Shown: positions 7,151 through 15,757 of the stretch, one piece after another
Layout of the letters: each line of letters begins with the position of its first letter
How positions within the stretch are numbered: position 1 is the first letter of the stretch
Assembly (NCBI GenBank): GCA_049414625.1
Contig: JBMSAU010000114.1
Coordinates: 1 to 47,327, forward strand
Direction of reading: 5' to 3'
DNA from: WYEG01 sp049414625
GTDB taxonomy: Bacteria > Desulfobacterota > Thermodesulfobacteria > Thermodesulfobacteriales > Thermodesulfobacteriaceae
DNA: 47,327 nt
Position numbers and translations under genes: made by a program
The notes under the pieces: model-generated
What the model saw: only the letters and a program-made list of their open reading frames with translations
The model's database searches: none
Told to the model about the DNA's origin: nothing

Positions 7151-7476
7151 AGCTTAAAAGGAAAGAAATTGAAAGATTATTTAAAGAAGGAAAAAAGATT
7201 TGGCTTGAGGATGTTTTGTTGATAATTTATCTACCAAATAGTCTTGGTGTTAGGCGTTTTGCTGTGGTGGCAAGCAGAAAAGTTGGCAAGGCTGTAAAAA
7301 GAAACAGAGCTAAAAGATTGCTACGGGAATTTTTTCGAAGGAATGAGAACATCTTCCCCATCTCAGCTGACTTCCTCTTGGTGGCAAGCCCAAAGATTTT
7401 AAGCTTTAAGTATCCAGAGCTTGAAGAAAAGCTAAAACCTAAACTTTCTGAGGAGTTCTCCAATGTCAACTCTTAA
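7129..7476 (+). CDS. rnpA: RNase P protein component, probable CTG start inside rpmH
   Basis: RnpA is the protein subunit of RNase P, which trims the 5' leader of tRNA precursors. The core is clear: ERLFKEGKK, FAVVASRKVGKAVKRNRAKR and LREFFRR (the RNR signature). The first ATG, GTG or TTG in frame is a TTG at 7216, which would remove the conserved N-terminal helix NRLKLKRKEIERLFKEGK. The frame is open upstream to a stop at 7093, with no standard start codon. CTG at 7129 gives 115 residues and an N-terminus matching the family, with aggag at 7114-7118 ahead of it. It overlaps rpmH by 22 bases. An ATT at 7168 is a second candidate. The gene identity is firm; the start is inference. Confidence 0.85.
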   Translation: MASNNRLKLKRKEIERLFKEGKKIWLEDVLLIIYLPNSLGVRRFAVVASRKVGKAVKRNRAKRLLREFFRRNENIFPISADFLLVASPKILSFKYPELEEKLKPKLSEEFSNVNS

Positions 7477-7738
7477 AAACATCGTCCTTAAAGCTATAAG
7501 TTGTTATCAAAGGTTCATATCTCCTATGATCAGTCAAATCTTTGGAATACACTGTCGTTACTATCCTTCGTGCAGTAGTTATGCCTACTTAGTAATCAAA
7601 GAATGGGGGGTTATAAAAGGCTTCTACCTTGCAATGAAACGGATTCTAAAGTGCAATCCCTTCTTTGAAGGAGGCTACGACCCTCCTCCCTTGAAGGATA
7701 AAAAATCTATAGCCTCGCCAACAAAAGGAGGATTTTAA
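7463..7738 (+). CDS. yidD: Membrane protein insertion efficiency factor YidD
   Basis: YidD is a small membrane-associated helper of YidC-dependent insertion. The 91-residue protein has the family signature: YQRFISPM, then CRYYPSCSSYAY, and further on RILKCNPFFEGGYDPPP. The CR(Y/F)xPSCS motif and the C-terminal GGxDPxP are diagnostic. It overlaps rnpA by 14 bases, and its stop codon shares one base with the yidC start, so the three genes are likely translationally coupled. Confidence 0.94.
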   Translation: MSTLKNIVLKAISCYQRFISPMISQIFGIHCRYYPSCSSYAYLVIKEWGVIKGFYLAMKRILKCNPFFEGGYDPPPLKDKKSIASPTKGGF

Positions 7739-9354
7739 TGGAAAGAAATGTGATTTTGGCTATTGTTTTGTCTATTCTTGTTATAATCATCTTTCAAGTC
7801 CTTCAAATGGTGTTTTTCCCACCTCCTCAAACACCCCAGAATGGGACAGCCAACTTAACCCAACCTCAGGAAACGATGAAGACAAGAGAGGCATTGCAGG
7901 AAAGATCAGTTCCTTCTCAAACACCCTTTTCTACAAACGAAACAGTCTTGCCGTTGAAAAAGATAAGCCTTATAACTCCTCTCTACGAGGCTAATCTTAA
8001 TACTTCTGGGGGAAGGTTTACAGAATTTAAGCTTTTAAACTACCGAAAGGAAAAGAACAAACCTGACCCTGTAAGTCTTGTGCCCCATAATTTTTACCCC
8101 TTTGAAATCTACTTAGCAAGCGACCCAAGCATAGCCTACCTTACGATGGAATATCAAGGACCGGAGGAGAAGACTTTAAACAGAGGAGAAAGTGAAAGGA
8201 TTGTGCTCACCGGTGAAAAAGAGGGATTGAGCATAACTAAAGTCTTTACTTTTAAAGGGGATAATTACTTCGTTGACCTCTCGGTTGAGCTTAAAAATCT
8301 GAAGAATGAGCCGGTTAAGGATCGACTTCTTATAAGGGGGCTTTTTTCACCCTTTGTCAAAGGAAGTGAGTATGTCTTTAAAGGACCATTCTACTACACA
8401 AACCATCTTAACGAGGTTGAGCTAAAGGATACGCTTACCGAGTATGTTGGACCGCTTAAATACCTTGGCTACATGGATGTATACTTTATGACGGCTATCA
8501 TCCCTGAGCAGCAAGAGAATTTTAGAGCCACTTTTCGTAGGCTTGAAAACTCAGAAGAATTCATCCTTTGGACTCCGGAATTTACTCTAAACCCAGGGGA
8601 AAAAATCACCTATAACTTTAAGCTTTACCTTGGTCCTAAAAAATCTGAAGAGATGAAAAAGGAGTATCCTCTTTTATCTAAGGCTCTGTATTTTGGGTTT
8701 TTTGACATCATAGCAAAGCCTCTTCTATGGTTGCTTAAATTTTTGCATAACTTTACTAACAACTACGGTTGGGCCATAGTCATTGTTACCATCTTCCTAC
8801 GCATCCTTTTCTATCCTTTGAACCACATAAGCTTTAAAAGCATGAAGAAATTGCAGGAGCTCCAACCGGTAATCCAACGCTTAAAGGAAAAGTATAAAGA
8901 TGACCCACAAACTCTACAAAAAGAAATTATAAACCTTTATAAAACCCACAAGATAAACCCCTTCTCCGGCTGTCTACCCATCTTGATCCAGATCCCTGTC
9001 TTCTTCGCCTTCTACAAAGTGCTTCTTATGGCTATTGAGCTTCGGCATGCCCCCTTCATCCTCTGGATTGACGACCTATCAGCCCCTGAGAGGCTCTATC
9101 TTGGAAGCTTTGAGATCCCATGGCTTGGTGGAATTCCTCTTCTCACTATCCTCATGGGAGCTACGATGTTCATTCAACAAAAGCTTACGCCCTCATCGAT
9201 GGACCCTGTGCAAGAAAAGGTTATGCTTATACTTCCAATACTATTTACTATTTTGTTTGTAACCTTTCCCTCAGGACTTGTCCTTTATTGGTTTGTGAAT
9301 AATCTTTTATCTTTAGGACAACAGATTTTGACCCTTAGGATGTATAAAAAATAA
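7738..9354 (+). CDS. yidC: Membrane protein insertase YidC
   Basis: YidC inserts and folds inner-membrane proteins, with or without SecYEG. The 538-residue product is the Gram-negative form: an N-terminal membrane anchor (about 5-27), a large periplasmic beta domain (about 60-335), then the conserved five-helix core. In the core, VTIFLRILFYPL carries the groove arginine and is followed by the cytoplasmic hairpin MKKLQELQPVIQRLKEKY. Next come the helix segment GCLPILIQIPVFFAFY and the last helices near 470-525. The periplasmic domain supports a diderm cell plan. The start follows aaaggagg. Confidence 0.96.
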   Translation: MERNVILAIVLSILVIIIFQVLQMVFFPPPQTPQNGTANLTQPQETMKTREALQERSVPSQTPFSTNETVLPLKKISLITPLYEANLNTSGGRFTEFKLLNYRKEKNKPDPVSLVPHNFYPFEIYLASDPSIAYLTMEYQGPEEKTLNRGESERIVLTGEKEGLSITKVFTFKGDNYFVDLSVELKNLKNEPVKDRLLIRGLFSPFVKGSEYVFKGPFYYTNHLNEVELKDTLTEYVGPLKYLGYMDVYFMTAIIPEQQENFRATFRRLENSEEFILWTPEFTLNPGEKITYNFKLYLGPKKSEEMKKEYPLLSKALYFGFFDIIAKPLLWLLKFLHNFTNNYGWAIVIVTIFLRILFYPLNHISFKSMKKLQELQPVIQRLKEKYKDDPQTLQKEIINLYKTHKINPFSGCLPILIQIPVFFAFYKVLLMAIELRHAPFILWIDDLSAPERLYLGSFEIPWLGGIPLLTILMGATMFIQQKLTPSSMDPVQEKVMLILPILFTILFVTFPSGLVLYWFVNNLLSLGQQILTLRMYKK

Positions 9355-9383
9355 ACTAAAAAAATTAGAGACGAGGGGGTGCC

Positions 9384-10025
9384 ATGGAGAGAGGTCTTTC
9401 TCTTGAGGGAAGAAGTCTTGACCAGCTTTTGGAGAAGGCCTGCGAAGAGCTTTCCTGCCTACCAGAAGACCTTGAAATTTCAATTGAGGAGGTTAGCCAG
9501 GGTGGAATCCTCTCTGGCAAAAAAATAAAGGCTTACTTTCGGATCAAGCCGGCAAGGGTTTTATCTGAAAGGGCAAACCGAGCTATCCTGTTTCTCAAAG
9601 AGCTCTTCCATAATGCAGACCTCAATATTGACCTTAAAACCAATCTAAATCAGACAAGAATGGAGGTTGACCTTATACTTTCGGGAGAGGATTTGAAATA
9701 TCTGCTGGTAAACGGCGGGGAACCTATCTCCGCGTTAGAATTCTTAACTAATAAAATCGTGGCTAAGGCTCTCGGCGTTGGACCAAAGGTCAACCTTAAA
9801 CCTGAGGGAATTGACCTTGAGGGGGAGAGGCGCTTTTTGCGAGCCCTGCAGAGGGCTGTCTCTCTGATAAAAGAAGATAAAAAACCTCGCACCTTAAGGG
9901 TAAGAACAAAAAGGGAAGAACGGATCGTTGAGCGTGTACTAAGAGAACATCCTGAAATCTCCTACACCTTTGAAGGAGAGGGCAAAGAAAGAAAGGTAAA
10001 GCTTGAAGTCAAACCCCAAGCCTAA
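9384..10025 (+). CDS. khpB: KhpB/Jag RNA-binding protein with divergent R3H
   Basis: KhpB (Jag, EloR) is an RNA-binding protein found beside yidC and tied to cell division in firmicutes. The 213-residue product has a Jag N-terminal domain (about 1-50, ending GILSGKKIKAYFRI). A KH-like domain follows (about 105-150, including ISALEFLTNKIVAKAL), then a C-terminal R3H region (about 165-210). In the R3H helix the usual RRIVH reads ERIVE, so both the Arg and the His of the Rx3H motif are replaced. RNA binding may rest on the KH part alone. The gene starts 29 bases after yidC (gaggggg upstream) and ends two bases before mnmE. Confidence 0.85.
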   Translation: MERGLSLEGRSLDQLLEKACEELSCLPEDLEISIEEVSQGGILSGKKIKAYFRIKPARVLSERANRAILFLKELFHNADLNIDLKTNLNQTRMEVDLILSGEDLKYLLVNGGEPISALEFLTNKIVAKALGVGPKVNLKPEGIDLEGERRFLRALQRAVSLIKEDKKPRTLRVRTKREERIVERVLREHPEISYTFEGEGKERKVKLEVKPQA

Positions 10026-10027
10026 AG

Positions 10028-11425
10028 TTGATCCCAAGATACTCCACCGAAGACACCATAGCAGCGATAGCTACCCCTCCTGGGAGGGGGGCTATAGGTG
10101 TAATCAAAATCAGCGGAGACGAGGCAAAATCTATTCTTCAAGCAATCTTTAAGCCCGCAAAACCTCATCGAGACCTTGAGCCCCGAAGGCTCTACTACGG
10201 CTTTATCGTTGACCCAGAAACTGAGGAGAGGCTTGATGAGGTCCTTGTGGCTTACATGAAGGCTCCCCATTCTTACACTCGAGAGGATGTGGTTGAAATC
10301 TATGCCCATAGCGGATACATAAACCTAAAGAAGATCCTTGAGCTGGTTTTAAGAATGGGGGCAAGGCTTGCTGAGCCTGGTGAGTTTACGCTAAGAGCCT
10401 TTCTTAACGGAAGGATAGACCTTGCTCAGGCTGAAGCCATAGAGGAAATCATCTCGGCAAGAAGTGAGGTGTCCTTAAAACTTGCCTTGAAGACTTTAGA
10501 AGGGAAACTTTCTCAACGCATAAATCAACTGAAAGACGCTATCCTTGAAATGCTTGCTCACGTAGAGTCTGCCATTGACTTTCCGGAAGAGGACATCGAA
10601 ATCTTAGCCCCACATGAGCTTAAAAAAAGGTTAAAAGAGGAGGTCTTGGCTGAGATTGAGCGCCTCATCTCTGCTCAAGAAGAAGGAAAGGTCTTCCGGG
10701 AGGGGCTAACCTTAGTAATAGCTGGAAAGCCAAACGTAGGAAAATCCTCTCTTTTAAACGCTCTTCTCAAAGAAGACCGGGCTATCGTTAGTTCAATCCC
10801 AGGCACAACGAGGGATTTCCTTGAAGAATTGGCAACCATAGGAGGGCTCCCTGTAAAGCTTGTTGACACAGCAGGACTTAGGGAAACGGATGACCCTATA
10901 GAGAAGGTCGGTGTGGAAAGAGCTTGGCAAAAGGTTAAGTCAGCAGACCTTGTAGTCTTTCTTGTCTCAGCAGAAGCACCACCTGATGAAGAAACAGAAA
11001 AAATCTACAAAGAGATAGAAAGCCTACCTCATCTTTTTGTGATAAATAAGATTGACCTCACACCTAACTATGCTTCCGATTGGGAAGCCTTTGCTAAAGC
11101 GAGGGGGATTTCTCCTGTCAAGATTTCGGCAGGCAAAGAAATAGGGCTTGAGGAGTTGTCAAAAGCTATTGCAGATAAGGTTTTATCCACAAGCTCTAGA
11201 GAGGTGCCTGAGGTAGCCCCGAATTTAAGACAAAAGATGGCTTTGGTTAAGGCAAAGGAGGGGCTTGAGCTTGCCCTCTCTGAGCTTGAAAAGAATGAAC
11301 CCTTGCCTGAGCTAATAGCCATTGGTCTAAGAAGTGCTCTCTCCTCTCTCTCAGAAATCACTGGAGAGGTCACAACAGAAGACCTTCTTAATACCATTTT
11401 TAGCAGGTTTTGCATCGGAAAATGA
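10028..11425 (+). CDS. mnmE: tRNA modification GTPase MnmE
   Basis: MnmE, with MnmG, makes the cmnm5 modification at U34 of certain tRNAs. The 465-residue protein has the N-terminal folate-binding domain (DTIAAIATPPGRGAIGVIKI). Helical parts flank a G domain with GKPNVGKSS (G1), a PGTTRDFLEE switch I segment, DTAGLRETDD (G3) and NKID (G4). The C-terminus is the catalytic FCIGK. The start is a TTG two bases after khpB with a poor Shine-Dalgarno sequence, so coupling to khpB is likely. The stop overlaps the hyuA start as ATGA. MnmG is not in the window. Confidence 0.96.
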   Translation: MIPRYSTEDTIAAIATPPGRGAIGVIKISGDEAKSILQAIFKPAKPHRDLEPRRLYYGFIVDPETEERLDEVLVAYMKAPHSYTREDVVEIYAHSGYINLKKILELVLRMGARLAEPGEFTLRAFLNGRIDLAQAEAIEEIISARSEVSLKLALKTLEGKLSQRINQLKDAILEMLAHVESAIDFPEEDIEILAPHELKKRLKEEVLAEIERLISAQEEGKVFREGLTLVIAGKPNVGKSSLLNALLKEDRAIVSSIPGTTRDFLEELATIGGLPVKLVDTAGLRETDDPIEKVGVERAWQKVKSADLVVFLVSAEAPPDEETEKIYKEIESLPHLFVINKIDLTPNYASDWEAFAKARGISPVKISAGKEIGLEELSKAIADKVLSTSSREVPEVAPNLRQKMALVKAKEGLELALSELEKNEPLPELIAIGLRSALSSLSEITGEVTTEDLLNTIFSRFCIGK

Positions 11426-13383
11426 GGGTCGGAGTCGACACTGGAGGCACCTTTACAGATTTTGTCTGGGAAGAGGATGGTGAGCTTAAAACCCTAAAGG
11501 TTCCATCAACGCCAGACAATCCTGCAAAAGCCATCCTTCAAGGCTTAGAACTAATTGGAATTAAGCCTGAAGTTCTTATTCATGGAACAACGGTTGCCAC
11601 AAACGCCTTTCTTGAGAGAAAAGGCGAAGATTTTGTCCTTATTACCACAAAAGGTTTTGAAGATGTCATCCTTATCGGAAGGCAGACAAGACCGAAGGTC
11701 TACGACTTTTTCGTGGAAAAGCCTAAACCCTTTGTCAAAGAGGAAAACATAATCGGAGTGGATGAGAGGCTCTCTGCAAAGGGTGAGGTGATAAAACCTT
11801 TAACAGAAAAAGAGGTCAAAAGGGCTTTGAAGTTTGTGAAAAGAAAAGGGGTAAGAAGCGTTGCGGTATCCCTTCTTCATAGCTATAAAAATCCGGTTCA
11901 TGAAGTAAGTCTAGCTAAGGCTCTTTCAACTTCTAGGGAGCTCCTTTTAAGCTTAAGTCATGAGGTCCTCTGCGAAATAAGAGAGTATGAAAGGACCACA
12001 ACAACTGCGATAAACGCTTATCTAAGCCCAATACTAAAAAAATATCTCGAAACCTTGGAAGAGGCGCTTCCTCAGACAAGGGTTTTTGTTGAGCAATCAA
12101 ACGGGGGCTACATGCCCATCTCCCTCGCCAAGCACCGAGCGGTTCAGACCATACTTTCTGGACCTGCAGGAGGAGCAAAGGCAGGTTTAAGCTTAGCAAG
12201 GTATTTTGGGATAGCGGGAGTTATAACCCTTGACATGGGTGGCACATCAACGGATGTTTGCCTTATAAAATCATCCCTTCCCTTCACTAAAGAGTATCAG
12301 TTTGATGGGTACCCAGTGAGCATACCAGTGATAGACATTCATACGGTGGGTGCTGGGGGTGGGTCGATTGCTTGGGTTGATGAAGGGGGTCTTCTTAAAG
12401 TTGGTCCGATAAGCGCAGGAGCTGACCCAGGTCCAGCTTGCTACGGAAAGGGGAACGATTTCACAGTCACGGATGCAAACCTTGTCCTCGGAAGGATAAT
12501 TCCTGAGTTTTTCCTTGGGGGAGAGATGCGGGTTTTTCCTGAAAGGTCTTTTAACGCCTTAACCAAGCTTGCTGAAAAGGTAGGATTATCACCTCTTGAG
12601 ACAGCACTTGGCGTGGTAGAAATTGTTAACACAAACATGGTTCGAGCTTTAAGAAAGGTGTCAACTGAGAGGGGTATTGACCCCTCAAGCTATTTTCTCT
12701 TAGCCTTTGGCGGAGCAAGCGGTCTTCATGCCTGCGACCTTACAAGAAAGCTAAATCTTAAAGGCTTTATTGCACCAAAGCTTGCAAGCTCCTTTTCTGC
12801 CTTAGGGCTTTACACCGCAAGCCCAGTGTTTGATTTTTCAAAAACCGTCCTCCTTCCTGTAGAAAATTTAGAAAAGATAAAAACCGAGATAGAAAGCTTA
12901 AAGAAAATTGCCATAGAAAAAGTTTTATCTTTTGGAGCACCCAAAGAGCTTATTGATTCCTTAAAAGCTCAGGTTTTTCTTGACCTACGCTACAAGGGGC
13001 AGGGCTACGAGCTTTGCTTGCCCTATCAAGAGAACCTTGCTTCAGCCTTTCATGATGCCCACCGAGGAGAGTTTGGCTTTTGTCTTGAGCATTTTCCAGT
13101 AGAAGTGATAAATGTAAGGGTTCGCCTGAGTGGGGAGGATGAACCTTTAAACCTAAAAGTAGAAAGCCAGAAGTTTGTCTTTTCTCCTTTCGAAAAGGAG
13201 GTCTACACGAAGGAAGGTCCTAAAAAGTTTAAAGTTATAGCTTGGGACGAGCTAAAGAAGGGAGATAAGCTCTTTGGACCTCTCTTGATAATCGACCGGT
13301 ATACCACTCTGTTTGTAGAAGAAGGCTTTTTAGCTGAGGTAAAGGATGGGCTGACCATCTTTTGCTATCCTAAAAGGAGCTGA
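11422..13383 (+). CDS. hyuA: Hydantoinase/oxoprolinase subunit A family protein
   Basis: This family includes the ATP-using subunit of N-methylhydantoinases, 5-oxoprolinase and acetone/acetophenone carboxylases. The 653-residue protein has the ASKHA-type nucleotide fold: VGVDTGGTFTDFV at the N-terminus, LIHGTTVATNAFLERKG, TILSGPAGGAKAG, the second phosphate motif LDMGGTSTDVCL, and AGADPGPACYGKG. The ATG at 11422 overlaps the mnmE stop (ATGA) and is preferred over a TTG four codons upstream. It pairs with hyuB five bases downstream. The substrate cannot be read from sequence: a cyclic amide or lactam is one option, a carboxylase-type reaction another. Confidence 0.88.
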   Translation: MRVGVDTGGTFTDFVWEEDGELKTLKVPSTPDNPAKAILQGLELIGIKPEVLIHGTTVATNAFLERKGEDFVLITTKGFEDVILIGRQTRPKVYDFFVEKPKPFVKEENIIGVDERLSAKGEVIKPLTEKEVKRALKFVKRKGVRSVAVSLLHSYKNPVHEVSLAKALSTSRELLLSLSHEVLCEIREYERTTTTAINAYLSPILKKYLETLEEALPQTRVFVEQSNGGYMPISLAKHRAVQTILSGPAGGAKAGLSLARYFGIAGVITLDMGGTSTDVCLIKSSLPFTKEYQFDGYPVSIPVIDIHTVGAGGGSIAWVDEGGLLKVGPISAGADPGPACYGKGNDFTVTDANLVLGRIIPEFFLGGEMRVFPERSFNALTKLAEKVGLSPLETALGVVEIVNTNMVRALRKVSTERGIDPSSYFLLAFGGASGLHACDLTRKLNLKGFIAPKLASSFSALGLYTASPVFDFSKTVLLPVENLEKIKTEIESLKKIAIEKVLSFGAPKELIDSLKAQVFLDLRYKGQGYELCLPYQENLASAFHDAHRGEFGFCLEHFPVEVINVRVRLSGEDEPLNLKVESQKFVFSPFEKEVYTKEGPKKFKVIAWDELKKGDKLFGPLLIIDRYTTLFVEEGFLAEVKDGLTIFCYPKRS

Positions 13384-13388
13384 AGAGC

Positions 13389-14954
13389 ATGAAGGTTGTT
13401 GAGCTTGAAATACTAAACCAGCTTCTCTCTGGAATTGCTGAAGAGATGGGGGTAGTGTTGAGGCGCTCAGCCTTTTCTCCAAACATCCGCGAAAGGTGCG
13501 ACTTTTCTTGCGCCATCTTTGATGAAAAAGGAGAGCTTTGCGCCCAAGCATCCCACATTCCGGTTCATCTTGGAGCTATGCCCGAGACGATGAAACATCT
13601 TAAAGACCTGTTTCCATGGAAGGAAGGAGATATCGCCATCACAAACGACCCTTATCAAGGGGGAACACACCTTCCTGACATAACCGTGGTAAAGCCCGTG
13701 TTCTATCAAGGAAAACTCAGGTTTTTCTTAGTTGTTCGGGCTCATCATGCCGATGTGGGAGGAAAATACCCAGGCTCAATGGCTCCAACCACGCACATTG
13801 AGGAAGAGGGAGTAATAATTCCTCCAAGCTTAATCATTGAGGCGGGAAGGCTAAACTCCGAGCTTTGGAAAAGCTTCTTAAGAAGGGTTAGAAACCCAGT
13901 TGAGAGAGAAGGAGACCTTAAGGCTCAGCTTGCAAGCTTAGAAAGAGGGGAAAGGCGCCTTGTTGAGCTCCTTCAAACTCATGGGGAAGAAAAGGTTCTT
14001 GCCCTAATCGAAGAGCTAAAAAACTATTCTGAGAGGGCTTTTCTTAAGCTTTTAAGCTTTAGTCAAAAGGGAAAGGCAAGCTTTACCGACTATCTTGATG
14101 ATGACGGCTTTTCTGCTAAAAAAATTCCAATAAGGGTTGAAGTTTCCGTCTCTCAAGAAGGGGTTTTGGTTGATTTTACTGGCACCTCAAAAGCGGTTAA
14201 AGGACCGGTTAATGCTCCAAGAGCGGTAGCCCTATCCTCTGTGTATTATGTGTTCTTCTCTCTTCTTTCGCGCCTTGGAGAATATCCAATAAATCAAGGA
14301 ATCTTAAGGAGGATTGAAGTTATAACTCCTGAAGGTAGCCTTGTTAACGCCAAGTATCCTGCTCCGGTGTCAGCGGGAAATGTTGAGACCTCGCAGCGGA
14401 TAGTTGATGCCTTGCTTGGTGCGTTAGCAGAGCTTATGCCAGAACTTGTGCCAGCTGCCTCCTGCGGAAGCATGAACAACATCGCCTTTGGAAACGAGCT
14501 TTGGGCTTACTATGAAACAATCGGAGGCGGAATGGGGGGAAGGCCTGGGCTCCCCGGTCTTTCTGGTGTTCACACACACATGACTAACACCATGAACACC
14601 CCGATTGAAGTCCTTGAAAACATCTATCCTGTGCGGATAGAAAGGTATGCCCTAAGACGAGGGTCAGGAGGACTGGGAAAGTATCCTGGGGGAGCGGGCT
14701 TAATCCGAACCTACGTCTTTCTTGAAGACCTGGAAGTAAGTCTTCTGACCGATAGAAGAAAAACAAGACCCTACGGGCTCTTCGGAGGTTTACCTGGAAA
14801 ACGAGGAATAAACTCTCTGATCACAGAGGGAGCTCGTAGCCTTCTCCCAAGCAAAGTAGTACTTCGCGTTAAGAAAGGGGAAAAGATAAGCATCTATACT
14901 CCAGGTGGAGGGGGCTATGGAAGAACAAACCATAAAAGGGAAAATACAAAATAG
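13389..14954 (+). CDS. hyuB: Hydantoinase/oxoprolinase subunit B family protein
   Basis: HyuB is the partner subunit that carries the hydrolase or carboxylase active region in this two-component family. The 521-residue protein shows the typical N-terminus (EEMGVVLRRSAFSPNIRER, DFSCAIFDEKGELCAQA, HIPVHLGAMPETM). It then has ITNDPYQGGTHLPDI with the metal-binding-type His, VRAHHADVGG, and glycine-rich C-terminal runs (YETIGGGMGGRPGLPG, GGAGLIRTYVF). aaggagc gives a good Shine-Dalgarno sequence. The 3' end overlaps the convergent cytochrome b gene by 40 bases. With hyuA it forms a complete AB pair appended to the mnmE operon. Confidence 0.88.
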   Translation: MKVVELEILNQLLSGIAEEMGVVLRRSAFSPNIRERCDFSCAIFDEKGELCAQASHIPVHLGAMPETMKHLKDLFPWKEGDIAITNDPYQGGTHLPDITVVKPVFYQGKLRFFLVVRAHHADVGGKYPGSMAPTTHIEEEGVIIPPSLIIEAGRLNSELWKSFLRRVRNPVEREGDLKAQLASLERGERRLVELLQTHGEEKVLALIEELKNYSERAFLKLLSFSQKGKASFTDYLDDDGFSAKKIPIRVEVSVSQEGVLVDFTGTSKAVKGPVNAPRAVALSSVYYVFFSLLSRLGEYPINQGILRRIEVITPEGSLVNAKYPAPVSAGNVETSQRIVDALLGALAELMPELVPAASCGSMNNIAFGNELWAYYETIGGGMGGRPGLPGLSGVHTHMTNTMNTPIEVLENIYPVRIERYALRRGSGGLGKYPGGAGLIRTYVFLEDLEVSLLTDRRKTRPYGLFGGLPGKRGINSLITEGARSLLPSKVVLRVKKGEKISIYTPGGGGYGRTNHKRENTK

Positions 14955-15757
14955 ATTAAAAGGTAGGATGTAAAGACCGCAAGGACCAGTCTTTCGTGTC
15001 TTCTGAATGAGGAAAGAGCTTGATAAAGAAAAGGAAAGAGTAAAAGGTATAAAAACACCAATTCTTGGGGAAGAACTTTAAGCATACTTTGAGCTCCAAC
15101 AAAAAACCAAGGTCCTCTTGCCTCACCCTCGCCAAAGGGCTTTAAAGGTGGGTAGAAGATGAGGGCAAGTAAAACCGGAACGAGGGCGTAGCTTGCTTGA
15201 GGAAATTGGATGAGCTTTTTAATCCGCACATGAAAGATGAATATTCCGCAAGCTGTCAAAAAGGAAAGGAAAATATGCCAAAGATAAACCCGATGGAGCC
15301 CTGTCTCAGGTATAGCGAAAAATAGCTTATTTAGAGCCAAACCAAGGATAGGAAACGATTTAGTCATAGAGTCTGCTATCGCGCCTGCTTGCTCCCCTAC
15401 TTCATCCCCTCGCAAAAGATAGCCGGTGAAAGAGACATAGAGCATCACAAAAAGGGATAGACCAAGAAAGAACCAGCTCGTTCCACTTTTGAGAAGATAG
15501 ACCTTTAGCCTTAGGCTGTCTAAAAAATGAAGAAAAAGGCATATGAGGGTTATTTGGGCTGAAAAGTAATGAAGACTACGAAAGAACTTTCCGAAAGGGA
15601 CAGTTGCTTCAAGAGTTACAACGCTTTGCAAGGCTTTCTCTGGAAAGTAATGAAAAGAGAGAACCATCCCGGAAAAGATGCAAATCAAAAAAGATGAGGC
15701 AGAGAGATAGGCAATCTCTGGGTAGAGTCTTGTAGGTAGGTTAGGCAGGCAAGGCAA
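14915..15757 (-). CDS. Cytochrome b (b6-type) of a Rieske/cyt b complex
   Basis: This is the membrane haem subunit of a bc-type complex, taking electrons from quinol. The 280-residue protein has several hydrophobic helices. Haem ligands are visible as H63 and H77 (H-x13-H, in SLHYFSAQ and LFLHFLD) and H161 and H176 (H-x14-H, in LWHIFL and FIFHVR). The x14 spacing is that of b6-type proteins. After residue 195, PPLKPFGEGEARGPWFFVGAQ resembles subunit-IV sequence, so the protein looks like a compact b6 plus partial subunit IV. The start is a TTG overlapping the Rieske gene by 17 bases. No cytochrome c or f gene is adjacent. Confidence 0.85.
   Translation of the reverse strand: MPCLPNLPTRLYPEIAYLSASSFLICIFSGMVLSFHYFPEKALQSVVTLEATVPFGKFFRSLHYFSAQITLICLFLHFLDSLRLKVYLLKSGTSWFFLGLSLFVMLYVSFTGYLLRGDEVGEQAGAIADSMTKSFPILGLALNKLFFAIPETGLHRVYLWHIFLSFLTACGIFIFHVRIKKLIQFPQASYALVPVLLALIFYPPLKPFGEGEARGPWFFVGAQSMLKVLPQELVFLYLLLFPFLYQALSSFRRHERLVLAVFTSYLLIYFVFSLLWFVLP

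Noticed and set aside
11183..11191. Perfect DnaA-box sequence TTATCCACA
   Set aside because: It is a single copy inside mnmE coding sequence, with no cluster, dnaA gene or AT-rich unwinding region nearby, so it does not support an origin here.
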